From the NCBI RefSeq assembly GCF_005869225.1, contig NZ_SWFP01000021.1, positions 1 through 47,526 of the forward strand: DNA of 47,526 nt. Reading direction: 5' to 3'. Source of the stretch: Dyadobacter bucti (lineage in GTDB: Bacteria > Bacteroidota > Bacteroidia > Cytophagales > Spirosomataceae). The number at the start of each line of letters is the position of its first letter. Positions within the stretch are counted from its first letter, which is position 1. A program made the position numbers and the translations under genes. This document shows positions 1 through 9,185 of the stretch, in pieces. The notes below the pieces were generated by a model, which had not been told where the DNA came from, did no database searches, and saw only the letters and a list, made by a program, of their open reading frames with translations.

Positions 1-62
1 GCTGCAGGTATACGTGTAGAAATACATTCAGCCGAGCAGTACTAATTACCCAACAGCTTGCA
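1..62 (+). rRNA. 23S ribosomal RNA, 3' end (partial)
   Basis: The first bases contain the conserved end of Bacteroidota 23S rRNA (GCCGAGCAGTACTAATTACCC at about 31-51 read in two parts, preceded by the GCTGCAGG segment). The rest of the gene lies upstream of the window. The 3' boundary is approximate because the mature end cannot be read from sequence alone. The gene is followed in the same direction by 5S, as in a normal rRNA operon. Confidence 0.85.
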
Positions 63-179
63 CATTAACATATCTTTATCTCTCTCTCTTTTACTTCCAA
101 TATGACATGAAAATCAATGTTGAATGTGTCGATGAGCGAATGAAATATCCAGTCGTTCAATCATTCGAAATTGATAACT

Positions 180-288
180 CAAAGACCTTGTTGGTGGCTA
201 TTGGCCTGGACGGTGCGACGATTTGCTTCACCCCCCTTCCCCATACCACACAAACCAACAAAGACCTTGTTGGTGGCTATTGGCCTGG
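180..288 (+). repeat. 30-bp direct repeat: copied 5' end of 5S in the 23S-5S spacer
   Basis: Bases 180-209 and 259-288 are identical over 30 bp. The second copy covers about 10 bases of leader plus the first ~19 bases of mature 5S rRNA; the first copy lies 79 bp upstream in the spacer and then diverges. This looks like a partial tandem duplication. The spacer copy could in principle pair with the 3' strand of 5S helix I (372-378), competing with the correct fold. Confidence 0.9.
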
Positions 289-379
289 TGTTCACCTCTT
301 CCCATCCCGAACAGAGAAGTTAAGCCCGGGACCGCCGATGATACTTGGATCAAACCTGGTAAAGTAGGTAGCCGCCACA
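270..379 (+). rRNA. rrf: 5S ribosomal RNA
   Basis: The segment has the typical 5S layout: a 5' strand TTGGTGGCTA pairing with TAGCCGCCA at the 3' end (helix I), and the conserved CCCATCCCGAACAG loop at about 301-314 followed by GAAGTTAAGC. Its length of about 110 nt is usual for this phylum. Open reading frames at 107-367 and 223-453 that cross it are artefacts. Confidence 0.93.
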
Positions 380-396
380 ATATTATTACAAAACCT

Positions 397-432
397 AAAC
401 AGCATCCCCATAAAGGATGCTGTTTGCGTTTA
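397..432 (+). terminator. Rho-independent terminator of the rRNA operon
   Basis: AAACAGCATCC at 397-407 and GGATGCTGTTT at 415-425 form a perfect 11-bp stem with a 7-nt loop, followed by a short T-containing tail (GCGTTT). It sits 17 nt after the 5S end. Confidence 0.8.
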
Positions 433-528
433 CAGATACTTTCATATCTCTGACCAGGCCCTAAGTACCTAAACGTTCTGAAATGTATACAGAGGTTATG
501 GCATAAAATTTACAAGGTTCGCGAATTC

Positions 529-2208
529 ATGTCGCCTTTAAAGATGCTAAACAAAAAAAATATAAATACCAGTGCCAGACATCTGGCGGTAGGCTGTCTG
601 CTATTAATTTTTGCATTATTTGATGCCAATGCACAGCTTCCTGTGCTGCCCGGCGACAGCGCCCGCCCCGCCCGCGCAGTTTACCCGCCTGATTCCCTGG
701 GCCGGCGCACACCTCGTGGAACGATCGACGGCTTTTTAAAGGCAAGCTACCAGAACGATTATCGAAAGGCTGCTCTGTACATCCGCCGAGACCCGGCGCT
801 TAAAAAAAGGCAGAACTCGATCAAGCAGGCTAAGGCATTGCAAGCGTTGCTGGAAGTCAACGGGCGCATTTATCCGTACTCCTGGATCAGCAATGAACCC
901 GAAGGAAAAACGGACGATAACCTGGGTCCCAATTTGGACCGGATCGGTGCGGTGACCATTGATAACGAATCTTTTGACCTTATTCTCGAAAGCGTCCGGG
1001 ACAAGCAGGGTAACCCTATATGGCTGTTCTCTACACAAACTATTGAGCATATACCTTTGAACCTGGACGATCTCGAGGGTAAAAATCTGATCAGTGAAAT
1101 ATCTCCGTCCTTCTTGCAGGAAAACAAATGGGGAGGGGTGCCCATAGCACATTGGATCGCAACCATATTTCTGTTAATCGCCTCGTACCTCATGGCTCTG
1201 GCCGTTGCAAGATTTTTCGTTTACCTCATTCCGAAAATCTATAAAAAAGCAGGTGATGACCCTTACATTGGAGTAATCCGGGCGTTTTCGCTTCCCGCAC
1301 AGCTTTACCTCGCTATAGGGGCGTTTATGTATTTCAGCCGGGAATCTGGTGTCTCGCTTGTGGTAAGACAACGTTTCAGCAACCTAACGGTGATTGTCGG
1401 ATTGGTAGCAGTGATACTTCTGATCTGGCAACTGATTGACGTGATTGGCATTATCACCGAACGACGGATGAAAAGATACCGTAACCAGTCCGCGGTTTCT
1501 GCGATACTTTTTTTGCGTAGGGCACTGAAAATTGCCTTGGTTGTAGTAGGGGTGATTATGGTGCTGGACACACTTGGTTTCAATGTGACCACAGGGATCG
1601 CTGCACTTGGGATTGGGGGTATTGCTTTGGCGCTTGGTACACAAAAGACCGTTGAGAATTTTGTCGGTAGCGTTACACTCATTGCCGACCAGCCGGTTAG
1701 GGTCGGTGATTTTTGCAAGATTGGCGAGATTACGGGCACTATAGAGCGCATTGGTATGCGTGCCACACAAGTGAGGACTAACGACCGCACTGTTGTCACT
1801 ATTCCCAACGGCGAGCTGTCTTCACTTAAAATAGAAAACTATGCGCACCGTGAAAGGTTCTGGTTTCACCCCATTTTCTATCTGCGTGCAGAAACCACCC
1901 CGGACCAGATCCGGCTATTGATTACAGATCTACGCAGGATATTGCTGACACACCCTCGGGTCAATCCCGCCCCCGCCCGTGTCCGGTTTATCGAAATAGG
2001 GTTAAATGGTGTGAAAATCGAAATATTCGCCTACGTTGATACTGGCGAGATGGATGTTTTTCTTGAAATACAGGAAGAACTGCTGTTGGAAATGATGGAT
2101 GTGGTGGCAAGTAGCGGTACCGGATTTACACTTCCAGCACAAACTATCTATTTAGCGAAGGATCAGGGCTCTCCGAAGAAGGAGAGCCCGATCATATCGC
2201 CGGAGTAG
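529..2208 (+). CDS. Mechanosensitive ion channel, MscS family
   Basis: The 559-residue protein should be an inner-membrane channel that opens under membrane tension and releases solutes on osmotic downshift. A signal-peptide-like hydrophobic stretch lies at residues 20-36. A periplasmic domain of about 170 residues follows, then four hydrophobic segments between about 205 and 380. The last is the Gly/Ala-rich MscS pore helix (GIAALGIGGIALALG, about 352-366), leading into the beta domain with the conserved VRVGDFCKIG and PNGELS segments. It is longer than E. coli MscS (286 aa), as in the periplasmic-domain subgroup. ATG at 544 is an alternative start. The gene stands alone downstream of the rRNA terminator. 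A GC-rich hairpin (GGGCTCTCC/GGAGAGCCC, about 2166-2189) lies inside its last codons without a T-tract. It converges with the next gene. Confidence 0.9.
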   Translation: MSPLKMLNKKNINTSARHLAVGCLLLIFALFDANAQLPVLPGDSARPARAVYPPDSLGRRTPRGTIDGFLKASYQNDYRKAALYIRRDPALKKRQNSIKQAKALQALLEVNGRIYPYSWISNEPEGKTDDNLGPNLDRIGAVTIDNESFDLILESVRDKQGNPIWLFSTQTIEHIPLNLDDLEGKNLISEISPSFLQENKWGGVPIAHWIATIFLLIASYLMALAVARFFVYLIPKIYKKAGDDPYIGVIRAFSLPAQLYLAIGAFMYFSRESGVSLVVRQRFSNLTVIVGLVAVILLIWQLIDVIGIITERRMKRYRNQSAVSAILFLRRALKIALVVVGVIMVLDTLGFNVTTGIAALGIGGIALALGTQKTVENFVGSVTLIADQPVRVGDFCKIGEITGTIERIGMRATQVRTNDRTVVTIPNGELSSLKIENYAHRERFWFHPIFYLRAETTPDQIRLLITDLRRILLTHPRVNPAPARVRFIEIGLNGVKIEIFAYVDTGEMDVFLEIQEELLLEMMDVVASSGTGFTLPAQTIYLAKDQGSPKKESPIISPE

Positions 2209-2474
2209 GTATTTCGAATTCATCCTCACAAATGGATACTGACCGATTCTGGCCACTGGTTGGACACTGGTGCGAACAAATCTTTGGCCAATCCCATAAA
2301 CGTAATGGACTGTTCCAGTACGCCAAATTTTAAATCGGGAGATTTTGGAATTGATCCGGATTTTCAGGTCCACTGACGATTTCAGTCTTGCTGATCTCTA
2401 TAGGACCCGGTTCTTCAACGGTTATTTCCAAAAAAAACTTAGTTAAACCCCGTCACGTGCCTTTTGTTAAATAT

Positions 2475-3500
2475 TTAACGCCAACCCAGTCCGGGCGCTA
2501 CGTGCTCTAAAATGGAAGACAACACATGCACGTTGTAGTCAACACCAAGTGTATTGGGTATTGTCAAAAGGATCGTATCCGCTTCCTGAATAGCTTCGTC
2601 CTGCGCCAGCTCTTTGATGAGCCGGTCTGGTTCAGCAGCATAGCTTCTGCCAAAAATCGCGCGTTTGTCCTGCTCGATCATTCCGATTTTATCGCTACGT
2701 TCGGCTTCCTGCCCAAAGTAATAGCGATCCTGATCGGTAACCAGTGCGAAAATGGACCGGCTCACCGAAACTCTCGGTTCGCGCTGATGTCCCGCTTTTT
2801 TCCATGCTTCCTTATACAACCTAATCTGCTCCGCTTGCTGCACATGAAAAGGCTTGCCACTTTCATCGTATTTCAGGGTAGAGCTTTGAAGGTACATTCC
2901 GTTCTCGGCTGCCCAAACAGCAGTGGCATTGGAAGCGGCGCCCCACCAGATGCGTTCCCGCAGTCCTTCCGAGTGTGGTTCCAGTCGTAGTAAGCCCGGT
3001 GGATTAGGAAACATCGGGTAGGGGTTTGGCTGCGCAAACCCTACTCCTCTGAGCTTGTCCAGGAATTCCAGTGCCTTACGGCGCCCCATATCTGCGTCGG
3101 TTTCTCCCTTTAAAGGTTCATATCCAAAATAGCGCCACCCGTCGATTACCTGTTCCGGTGAACCTCTGCTAATCCCCAACTGCAACCGCCCCTCAGAAAT
3201 CAGATCCGCAGCGCCGGCGTCTTCTACCATGTAGAGCGGATTTTCATAACGCATGTCAATTACACCCGTTCCAATCTCTATCTTGCTTGTTTTGGCACCG
3301 ATAGCCGAAAGCAAAGGAAATGGCGAAGCGAGCTGGGCTGCAAAATGATGAACACGAAAATATGCGCCGTCTAAACTGATTTCTTCGGCTGCAACAGCCA
3401 GGTCAATGGATTGAAGCAATGTATCGCTTGCTGTTCGGGCGTTATAAGCGGGATGGTTAGACCAATGCCCGAACGATAAAAACCCTATTTTCTTCATCAT
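2475..3500 (-). CDS. LLM-class flavin-dependent oxidoreductase (luciferase-like)
   Basis: This 341-residue protein belongs to the bacterial luciferase-like monooxygenase family, which uses reduced FMN and oxygen; the substrate cannot be told. Seen features are the N-terminal beta strand KKIGFLSFGHW, the early DGAYFRVHHF segment typical of the TIM barrel, the IEIGTGV and EGRLQLGISRG motifs, and a C-terminal FGRSYA region. The open frame extends upstream to 3596, but those 32 residues look non-coding. The tandem ATGs at 3500 and 3497, with an AGAAAGA stretch just upstream, fit the family N-terminus. The stop overlaps a 14-bp palindrome (GTTAAATATTTAAC, 2466-2479) that lies between this gene and the converging MscS gene. 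Confidence 0.88.
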   Translation of the reverse strand: MMKKIGFLSFGHWSNHPAYNARTASDTLLQSIDLAVAAEEISLDGAYFRVHHFAAQLASPFPLLSAIGAKTSKIEIGTGVIDMRYENPLYMVEDAGAADLISEGRLQLGISRGSPEQVIDGWRYFGYEPLKGETDADMGRRKALEFLDKLRGVGFAQPNPYPMFPNPPGLLRLEPHSEGLRERIWWGAASNATAVWAAENGMYLQSSTLKYDESGKPFHVQQAEQIRLYKEAWKKAGHQREPRVSVSRSIFALVTDQDRYYFGQEAERSDKIGMIEQDKRAIFGRSYAAEPDRLIKELAQDEAIQEADTILLTIPNTLGVDYNVHVLSSILEHVAPGLGWR

Positions 3501-3631
3501 GCGTCTTTCTCGTTCTTGTTTCAGATTCACCTTAAAATTAGCCAGATTATTTGATTTCGGAACCTTCCGGTTTAGGATATACTTGGCAAGATGCATTTAC
3601 CTCAAGCCTTCTGCTAAGTAAAACAGGCACA

Positions 3632-4762
3632 TTATCGCTTCTTTCTTCGGCCCCACCAGATCCGAAAGCCGGTAACAGGCAGACTGGCGGCGATCAGGCC
3701 GGCAAAAAAAGTCATGATTTTCCCTGGAAGGCCGAGCACAGAACCTGTGTGCAGGTCGTAATTGAGCTGATAGATCTGATCGCCCCCGTTCAGCCGGGCA
3801 AATGGAGCGGAACGCAGCAGTTTTCCGGAGTAACGGTCGTAGTTTTCCTGTACGCGGTTGTATCTGTTCCAGTCTTTACGATAGGAAGAAATATTAATCG
3901 CCGCATTGGCCTTAAGGGGGAAATTAACCTGATATGCAAATGCTTCGGAGTTTCTCTCACGGGCTGCGGCAAACGCCTTGTCCAGGCCGGAACTAGCATC
4001 GGGCAGCATGACAGCGGATGTCGGTAATTTTGTTTTTTCAACAGTTTCCGCACCGTTCGCAAGATACCTGACCGAGTTTTCCATCCATTCAAAAACCCAC
4101 ACAAGGCCCGTCAGGGATGTTACAAGCAGAATGCCAGCGACGTAAAACCCCAGGACTTTGTGAAGATCGTAATTGACGCGTCTGGAACTTGCATCCCATT
4201 TGACTTTGAAACTTTGGTCACGGCCTTTCCTGGTCCACTTCTTTGGCCACCACATGATAATGCCCGAAATCAGCAACACTACAAACATCAGTACCGAACC
4301 GCCAACCACATAGTGCCCGATCTTTTCGCCAAAAAGCATACGCATGTGCAGGCCGAGTACCAGCTGAAAAAACTCTTGCTTTGTATCTTCTACTTTGACG
4401 ACTTTCCCATTGTAAGGATTGACATAAACCCTGTAAAAATACTGGTAGTAATCCCAGTAAGTGAGCCCCTCAGGATCGAGCTTGACAGACCTGAACACGT
4501 AGGTACGATCAGGTTGTACCGAGATTTCTACTCTTGCGACAGGCTTGTCGTTCAGCGCATTTTCTGCGACGGCCAACAACTGGCTAAGCGGTAGTACCTT
4601 GGTTTTCCCGGGCACAACGTACAGCCGTTCTTTGTAAAAAACCGGTTTGAGCTCCTCCACGAATGCATAAGTAGCGCCGGTCAAACCGATGATGACAACA
4701 ACCAGCCCGGATGTGAGTCCGAGCCAGAGGTGTATTTGATTTATTGCTTTTTTCAGGGTCAC
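3632..4762 (-). CDS. PepSY-associated transmembrane protein (PiuB-like)
   Basis: A 376-residue inner-membrane protein of the PepSY_TM family, often encoded beside ferric-siderophore receptors and proposed to act in iron release or reduction in the periplasm. The start is GTG at 4762, preceded by an AAAGGAA ribosome site. Transmembrane segments are visible at about residues 14-36, 153-175, 205-228 and near the C-terminus. A periplasmic PepSY-like region (about 60-140) lies between the first two, including VYVNPYNGKVV. The family mark HLWLG is in the first helix and IMWWPKKW follows the second. The gene starts 14 bp after the TonB receptor stop on the same strand, so the two very likely form an iron-uptake operon. 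The cargo is unknown. Confidence 0.87.
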   Translation of the reverse strand: MTLKKAINQIHLWLGLTSGLVVVIIGLTGATYAFVEELKPVFYKERLYVVPGKTKVLPLSQLLAVAENALNDKPVARVEISVQPDRTYVFRSVKLDPEGLTYWDYYQYFYRVYVNPYNGKVVKVEDTKQEFFQLVLGLHMRMLFGEKIGHYVVGGSVLMFVVLLISGIIMWWPKKWTRKGRDQSFKVKWDASSRRVNYDLHKVLGFYVAGILLVTSLTGLVWVFEWMENSVRYLANGAETVEKTKLPTSAVMLPDASSGLDKAFAAARERNSEAFAYQVNFPLKANAAINISSYRKDWNRYNRVQENYDRYSGKLLRSAPFARLNGGDQIYQLNYDLHTGSVLGLPGKIMTFFAGLIAASLPVTGFRIWWGRRKKR

Positions 4763-4776
4763 AGGTTCCTTTTTCT

Positions 4777-7185
4777 TTAAAACTTAAAGGTAATGCTACC
4801 CGTTACCCGGAGCGGGTTTTGCGCCGCCAGTCGGTAAGACCAGTATTTTTCGTTCGTCAGGTTGTCAGCTTTCAGCCCAATTCGGTATCTGGGCTTATCA
4901 TAGAAAACAGAAGCATCCAAAACTGTATAGGACGGAATGGTAAATGTAAATGTTTTGGTGTTGGTCTGAAACGATTCACTTCCATAGATACCTCCAAATC
5001 CTGCACCCAATCCTTTTGCAGCACCTTTTACCAGGCGGTAGCTGACCCATAAATTGGCCATGCGAGGAGGGCCGGCAGTGGTCGGACGATATCCCTGAAT
5101 GTTCTCGTTGCTCTTGGTGTATTTACTGTCGTTATAGGTAAAACCGGCGACGATGTTCAGTCCCGGCGCGGGATTGGCAATCAATTCAGCCTCAAAACCT
5201 TTGCTGACCTGTGTGCCATCCTGAATTGAGAAATTCACATGGTCCGGATCATCCCGGGTAACGTTGGTGACCGATATGTCATAATAACTGAATGTTGCCG
5301 TCACAAAACTGTAATCCAGCTTGATCCCGCCTTCGAATTGATTAGCCTGGTTGGGCTTGAAAGTATTGCCAAAAAAATCAGATCCGCTTACATTGCTGAA
5401 ACCATTCATATAATTACCGAACAGCGATATTTCGTCTTTGACGATCTGGTAGACAATACCAAACTTTGGAGATAACGCGGTTTGTCTGAAGGCACCCGCC
5501 GTAGAGTCCGCGCTCGGGAAATATGTTCCGAGATTGGAATAGCGGTCAATACGAAGACTGGCCATAAGCAGTAAGCGGTCGGTAACATTCAGTACATCGG
5601 AGGCATAGGCACTGTATGTTCTTTCATTAAACGATACGAAATTTGTAAAGGCAGGAGTCGCAAATAACGGTGAAACCTTTGCCAGATTGAAATTATTATA
5701 CGCATTGCCGGGCTTTTTCAAATTCAGCGCAGGCATGTTTACCATAGCATCATTCCTTGTAGCGCGGAGAGTATACACATCGATGCCCGCAACAATACGG
5801 TTTCTCAGCGGCCCGAGGCGAAAATCTCCGATAAAATTTTGCTGGAAATTAGTACCGTAATAAGGATAATCCTGGTTAGTAACCGTCTGACGCAGAGTAG
5901 AATCGGTCAGAATTGTAAGACCTACCACATTTCCGTCAGCGGAGGATCTTGTCCTGGATACTATCGTTTGCGAAGTCCATTGGGGCGACAATTTATATTT
6001 GATCTGACCGTATATGTTATACTGCTGCCCTGAATAGTTGATCGTATTATTAGCAAAAGACAGCTTGTAGGGCAATCCCAGCTCGGTGACACTCCTGGCG
6101 GTCCCCCTCGCCGAAGGCGTAACCCGCATGGGCGATGTGGCTTTATAGCCGCTGAATTCTACGTCCAGAAGTAAAGTCAGGCGGTCATTTACAGCATAGG
6201 AAAAACTGGGCGCTATCAGAAAGTTACGGGCAAAACCGGCGTCCTGAAAACTTCTTTCGCTGTGCATGGCAGTATTGACGCGTACCAGAGCCGATTTGTC
6301 TTCGTTGAGCGGTGTGTTAATGTCGAGCGTCAGACGGTTCAGGTCCCAGCTTCCGGCAGAGAAGGAAACTTCTCCTTTAAAGGCATCGAAAGGTTTTTTG
6401 GTAACCCTGTTGAACAATCCCCCGAACGATGATAAGGTACTTCCGAACAAAGTGGCTGACGGCCCCTTAATCACCTCAATCCGTTCGAGATTGGCAGGGT
6501 CAACCGAGGAATATGTGAAACTTCCAACACCGTTGCGAACGAGCTGGGGAGTTGCAAAACCTCTTGATATGGAGGTGGTCCTCCCCTGGTTTCTTATTTC
6601 CGCGATACCGGCCCCGGGTACATTTTTGAAGGCACTGTTGTAATCCGTAACGATCTGCTCTTTCATCAGCTCTTTGCTGACCACAGTGTAAACCTGCGGA
6701 TTTTCCATGTTCGAGATCGGCATTTTGGAAACGTCGTCACTTTCCTTTCTGGCGAAACGGTTTCCCCCGCTGGTAATGATCACTTCGTCGAGTTTACGTG
6801 AGGAGAAATCAAGCCGGACCGCCAGATCGGCAGTAGGATTATCCTCGGTAATCACAGCACCGGCCGTTGAAGTTTCATAACCTATCAATGAAAATTCTAC
6901 GATATAAACCCCGGCAGGCATGTTTCTAAATTCAAAACTACCGTTTGCGTTCGCGATGGTGCCTTTTGATGTATTCCTGAGGCTGACCGCGATACCTTGT
7001 GCGGGTGCTCCGTCAATCGTTGTCACTATCCCTCTGATTATTCCTGACGGATTCGGCTGAGCGTTAACCGAAATAGCCAATACAATAGTAACCAAAAGGG
7101 ATTCCAGGATTTGTTTTAAATAAAATGTCTGCTGGCGTATCAGTGGTGAGCGGAGAGAATTCATAACATGTAATGGTAAAAGCAT
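4777..7185 (-). CDS. TonB-dependent siderophore receptor with N-terminal CarboxypepD_reg-like domain
   Basis: This 802-residue outer-membrane receptor should import a ferric chelate using TonB energy. Order of parts: a signal peptide ending near SVNAQ (about residue 43); a carboxypeptidase regulatory-like beta domain (about 48-130, with GIIRGIVTT and GSFEFRNMPAGVY), typical of Bacteroidota; a plug (about 150-260, with NVPGAGIAEIRNQGR and IEVIKGPSATLFG); and a 22-strand-type barrel ending in phenylalanine (SITFKF). It is the FhuA/FecA-type siderophore group, not a SusC, because no SusD partner follows. An internal ATG at 7164 could be the true start. It is first in an operon with the PepSY protein. 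Short inverted arms TATTTA/TAAATA (7201-7226) upstream could be an operator, but no clear Fur site is seen. Confidence 0.9.
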   Translation of the reverse strand: MLLPLHVMNSLRSPLIRQQTFYLKQILESLLVTIVLAISVNAQPNPSGIIRGIVTTIDGAPAQGIAVSLRNTSKGTIANANGSFEFRNMPAGVYIVEFSLIGYETSTAGAVITEDNPTADLAVRLDFSSRKLDEVIITSGGNRFARKESDDVSKMPISNMENPQVYTVVSKELMKEQIVTDYNSAFKNVPGAGIAEIRNQGRTTSISRGFATPQLVRNGVGSFTYSSVDPANLERIEVIKGPSATLFGSTLSSFGGLFNRVTKKPFDAFKGEVSFSAGSWDLNRLTLDINTPLNEDKSALVRVNTAMHSERSFQDAGFARNFLIAPSFSYAVNDRLTLLLDVEFSGYKATSPMRVTPSARGTARSVTELGLPYKLSFANNTINYSGQQYNIYGQIKYKLSPQWTSQTIVSRTRSSADGNVVGLTILTDSTLRQTVTNQDYPYYGTNFQQNFIGDFRLGPLRNRIVAGIDVYTLRATRNDAMVNMPALNLKKPGNAYNNFNLAKVSPLFATPAFTNFVSFNERTYSAYASDVLNVTDRLLLMASLRIDRYSNLGTYFPSADSTAGAFRQTALSPKFGIVYQIVKDEISLFGNYMNGFSNVSGSDFFGNTFKPNQANQFEGGIKLDYSFVTATFSYYDISVTNVTRDDPDHVNFSIQDGTQVSKGFEAELIANPAPGLNIVAGFTYNDSKYTKSNENIQGYRPTTAGPPRMANLWVSYRLVKGAAKGLGAGFGGIYGSESFQTNTKTFTFTIPSYTVLDASVFYDKPRYRIGLKADNLTNEKYWSYRLAAQNPLRVTGSITFKF

Positions 7186-7534
7186 AAATGTTTGTTTTCT
7201 TATTTAGACTTATTACAAAGTAAATACAAAAACATATACCATATGCTGCCATCCATATTAAATTGATAGTTCCGGCGCGCTATTATTATCGGCAACTTTC
7301 AGCCGGACAGACTGTTTGACCTGATTATTAAAAATGAGAATGCACCTGTGGGCAACCACATTGAAACGGACCGCATTCGTTAGCGGCATTTTATCACGTC
7401 GCCGCAGCGGATATGGAGGCTAATAGGGTATTGGATACCGGCACACTATAGAAGGCCTGAATATGTTGATCAGGCGGTTGAGAACTATTGCTGTTTTATT
7501 TCTGATTTTTATACCTCAAAACTGGTGTCTGATG
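7186..7534. other. Intergenic region upstream of the TonB receptor
   Basis: About 350 bp without a convincing gene. It should hold the promoter of the receptor operon (minus strand). On the plus strand, 7300-7446 can be read as protein-like sequence in two successive frames (for example FQPDRLFDLIIKNEN, then VAAADMEANRVLDTG), each ended by stops. This could be a decayed coding fragment or chance. Confidence 0.3.
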
Positions 7535-7900
7535 CTAAGCTTTACGCAGTATCTTCTCCATCTTCCTGCCTTTCGCTAATTCGTCCACCAGTTTGTCCAG
7601 ATACCTTGCTTGTCTGGTCAGTTCGTTATCAATTTCTTCAATACGATAGCCACAAATGAGGCCTGTTATCAGGGCCGCATGGGGATTCAAGTTTGCTCTT
7701 TCAAAAAATGTCTTAAAAGTTACCTTCTCTTCAATCAGGTCTTTCACTTTTTTTTCGTCAAACCCGGTCAGCCATTCGATTACCTGATGCAACTCTTCTT
7801 TTGTCCTGCCCTTATTTTCAACTTTTGCAACATAGTGCGGATATACCGATGAAAAGGTCATTTTCGCGATTCGCTCATTGTGTTCGGGTGTTGTTGGCAT
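7535..7900 (-). CDS. DUF2200 family protein
   Basis: A 121-residue cytoplasmic protein of the DUF2200 family, function unknown; members are small helical proteins. Seen marks are the N-terminal RIAKMTFSSVYPHYVAKVE segment, KGRTKEELHQVIEWLTG in the middle, and a charged C-terminus. ATG at 7900 was chosen over an upstream start at 7957 because the family begins close to this methionine. A TACCTTTG element at 7942-7949 on the minus strand gives a sensible 5' leader of about 35 nt. It stands alone between the receptor promoter region and a reductase gene of the same orientation. Confidence 0.85.
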   Translation of the reverse strand: MPTTPEHNERIAKMTFSSVYPHYVAKVENKGRTKEELHQVIEWLTGFDEKKVKDLIEEKVTFKTFFERANLNPHAALITGLICGYRIEEIDNELTRQARYLDKLVDELAKGRKMEKILRKA

Positions 7901-7941
7901 AACTTTTTGTCTCCATGTTAAACACTCAATTTTACAATAAA

Positions 7942-7949
7942 CAAAGGTA
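7942..7949 (-). promoter_or_regulatory. Candidate Bacteroidota -7 element (TACCTTTG) for the DUF2200 gene
   Basis: TACCTTTG on the minus strand matches the TAnnTTTG consensus exactly. A TTTG at 7975-7978 lies 25 nt further upstream, which is longer than the usual spacing to the -33 element, so only the -7 match is firm. Confidence 0.4.
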
Positions 7950-8186
7950 CTTTTCAAGTATTACCTGGCATGTCCAAAGAAGTTCACAGACCTTATCGGC
8001 ATTAGTCAGAAATGCCGGAGCCGGGTCATTTGTACCACGAAGACGGGAATTTAAAGAACAGTCTGCCAAAAAAGTAGTGAAAGGCGGCTGCACGTGCCAG
8101 TTCCGGAGTGTCGGTAAGTCTTAAACGAAATTGCAGATTTTGCCAAGACAAATAGGCTCAATGCGGGCTAAGGCAGTTTGGGACAA

Positions 8187-8753
8187 CTAATCAGTTGTGG
8201 GTCGATATTTATTTATTAAAACTCCGTTGTTGCATACAGTAGAGGTTATTAACCGAAGCTTATACCTGTCCGGAAAAATTCTCAGACCATCTCCCAAGAC
8301 GGTCGGATTGATAAACAGATTTAACTCGTCAATAAGATTGTTTTTGATCAACTCCGACACAAAATTAGCCCCGCCATAAACGATGATATCTTTTCCTTCC
8401 AGTCCTTTGAGCTCGTTTACGGATTCAACTAAATCTCTATTTTCCACCACGATATTTCTCCCTTCGACTGAACTGATACTTTTACTGAAAACTATTTTAT
8501 GTGTGTCTACGAAAATTTTAGCGTAAGGATATTCGGGACTGTCTTGCTCGTTGTCGACAACATTTTCCCAGTATGATGTAAATTCGGCTGCCATCTTGCG
8601 CCCCATAATAATAGTATCCATACTTTCAGTAAGTTCGGACAGCACTTGCAGTTGTTGTTTATCTGTTTCAGGTTCCATCCAATCCAACTCGCCATTAGGT
8701 CCGGCAGCAAAGCCGTCGGTGGTGATGTTCATTTGCAACTTTAACTTTCTCAT
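8187..8753 (-). CDS. Dihydrofolate reductase family protein (RibD C-terminal fold)
   Basis: A 188-residue NADPH-type reductase of the DHFR/RibD C-terminal superfamily. This group (YwjB/YyaP-like) is distinct from true FolA, and its substrate is unknown. Visible features: the N-terminal KLQMNITTDGFAAGPNGELDW segment matching the family's first strand and substrate loop, MGRKMAAEF, the IIVYGGANFVSELI nucleotide-binding segment (about 127-140), and ELNLFINPTVLGDG near the end. The ATG at 8753 is followed directly by the conserved N-terminus. A hairpin (ACAACT/AGTTGT, 8183-8198) overlaps the stop and could be a weak terminator. Confidence 0.88.
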   Translation of the reverse strand: MRKLKLQMNITTDGFAAGPNGELDWMEPETDKQQLQVLSELTESMDTIIMGRKMAAEFTSYWENVVDNEQDSPEYPYAKIFVDTHKIVFSKSISSVEGRNIVVENRDLVESVNELKGLEGKDIIVYGGANFVSELIKNNLIDELNLFINPTVLGDGLRIFPDRYKLRLITSTVCNNGVLINKYRPTTD

Positions 8754-9185
8754 CTTTTCAGTGTTTTGTCACATTGGTCTGAAAAAGTGTGCCAATGTTA
8801 TGGTTCTGTTGTCTTGATAACGGCCTGGAAGTGGCTGTAGATGAACACGCCCGGTTGGGCAGCTTTTGGAAAATATTTCCTCAAAATCTCCCATTTAGAC
8901 CTCAATAAGAAATTTGTTCTGCAAGATACAGAACACCAAAATTCTTTCGGGCTTACAGTACATTCAGTGACTGGAAGCCCGGACTTTAAAGGGGGCAATT
9001 TGTAACACGCCACCAATCACCGCCGTTATGCTTGCGATCTCAGCAATGACTACGAACTGCGGGCACGACAATTTCTGATCATTTCTTTACAGTCGATTAC
9101 AGCTCAGAAATATATGTGATGCTAATTGGCCTGAGAGGTGAAGAATAAAAATTTAACAACCCTTTATTTCATGATAACAATCAAT
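8754..9185. other. Intergenic region, divergent promoters
   Basis: About 430 bp between the minus-strand reductase and the plus-strand lipoprotein pair. Frames such as the one at 8798-9016 show no family features. It should contain both promoters, but no clear TAnnTTTG element was found. Confidence 0.4.

Noticed and set aside
107..453. Overlapping open frames of 86 and 76 codons
   Set aside because: They cross the 23S-5S spacer, the 5S gene and its terminator; the sequence is explained by RNA.
1305..1808. 167-codon minus-strand frame
   Set aside because: It lies inside the MscS gene on the opposite strand and shows no family features.
3551..4027. 158-codon plus-strand frame
   Set aside because: It is the antisense of the PepSY membrane gene, with no protein features of its own.
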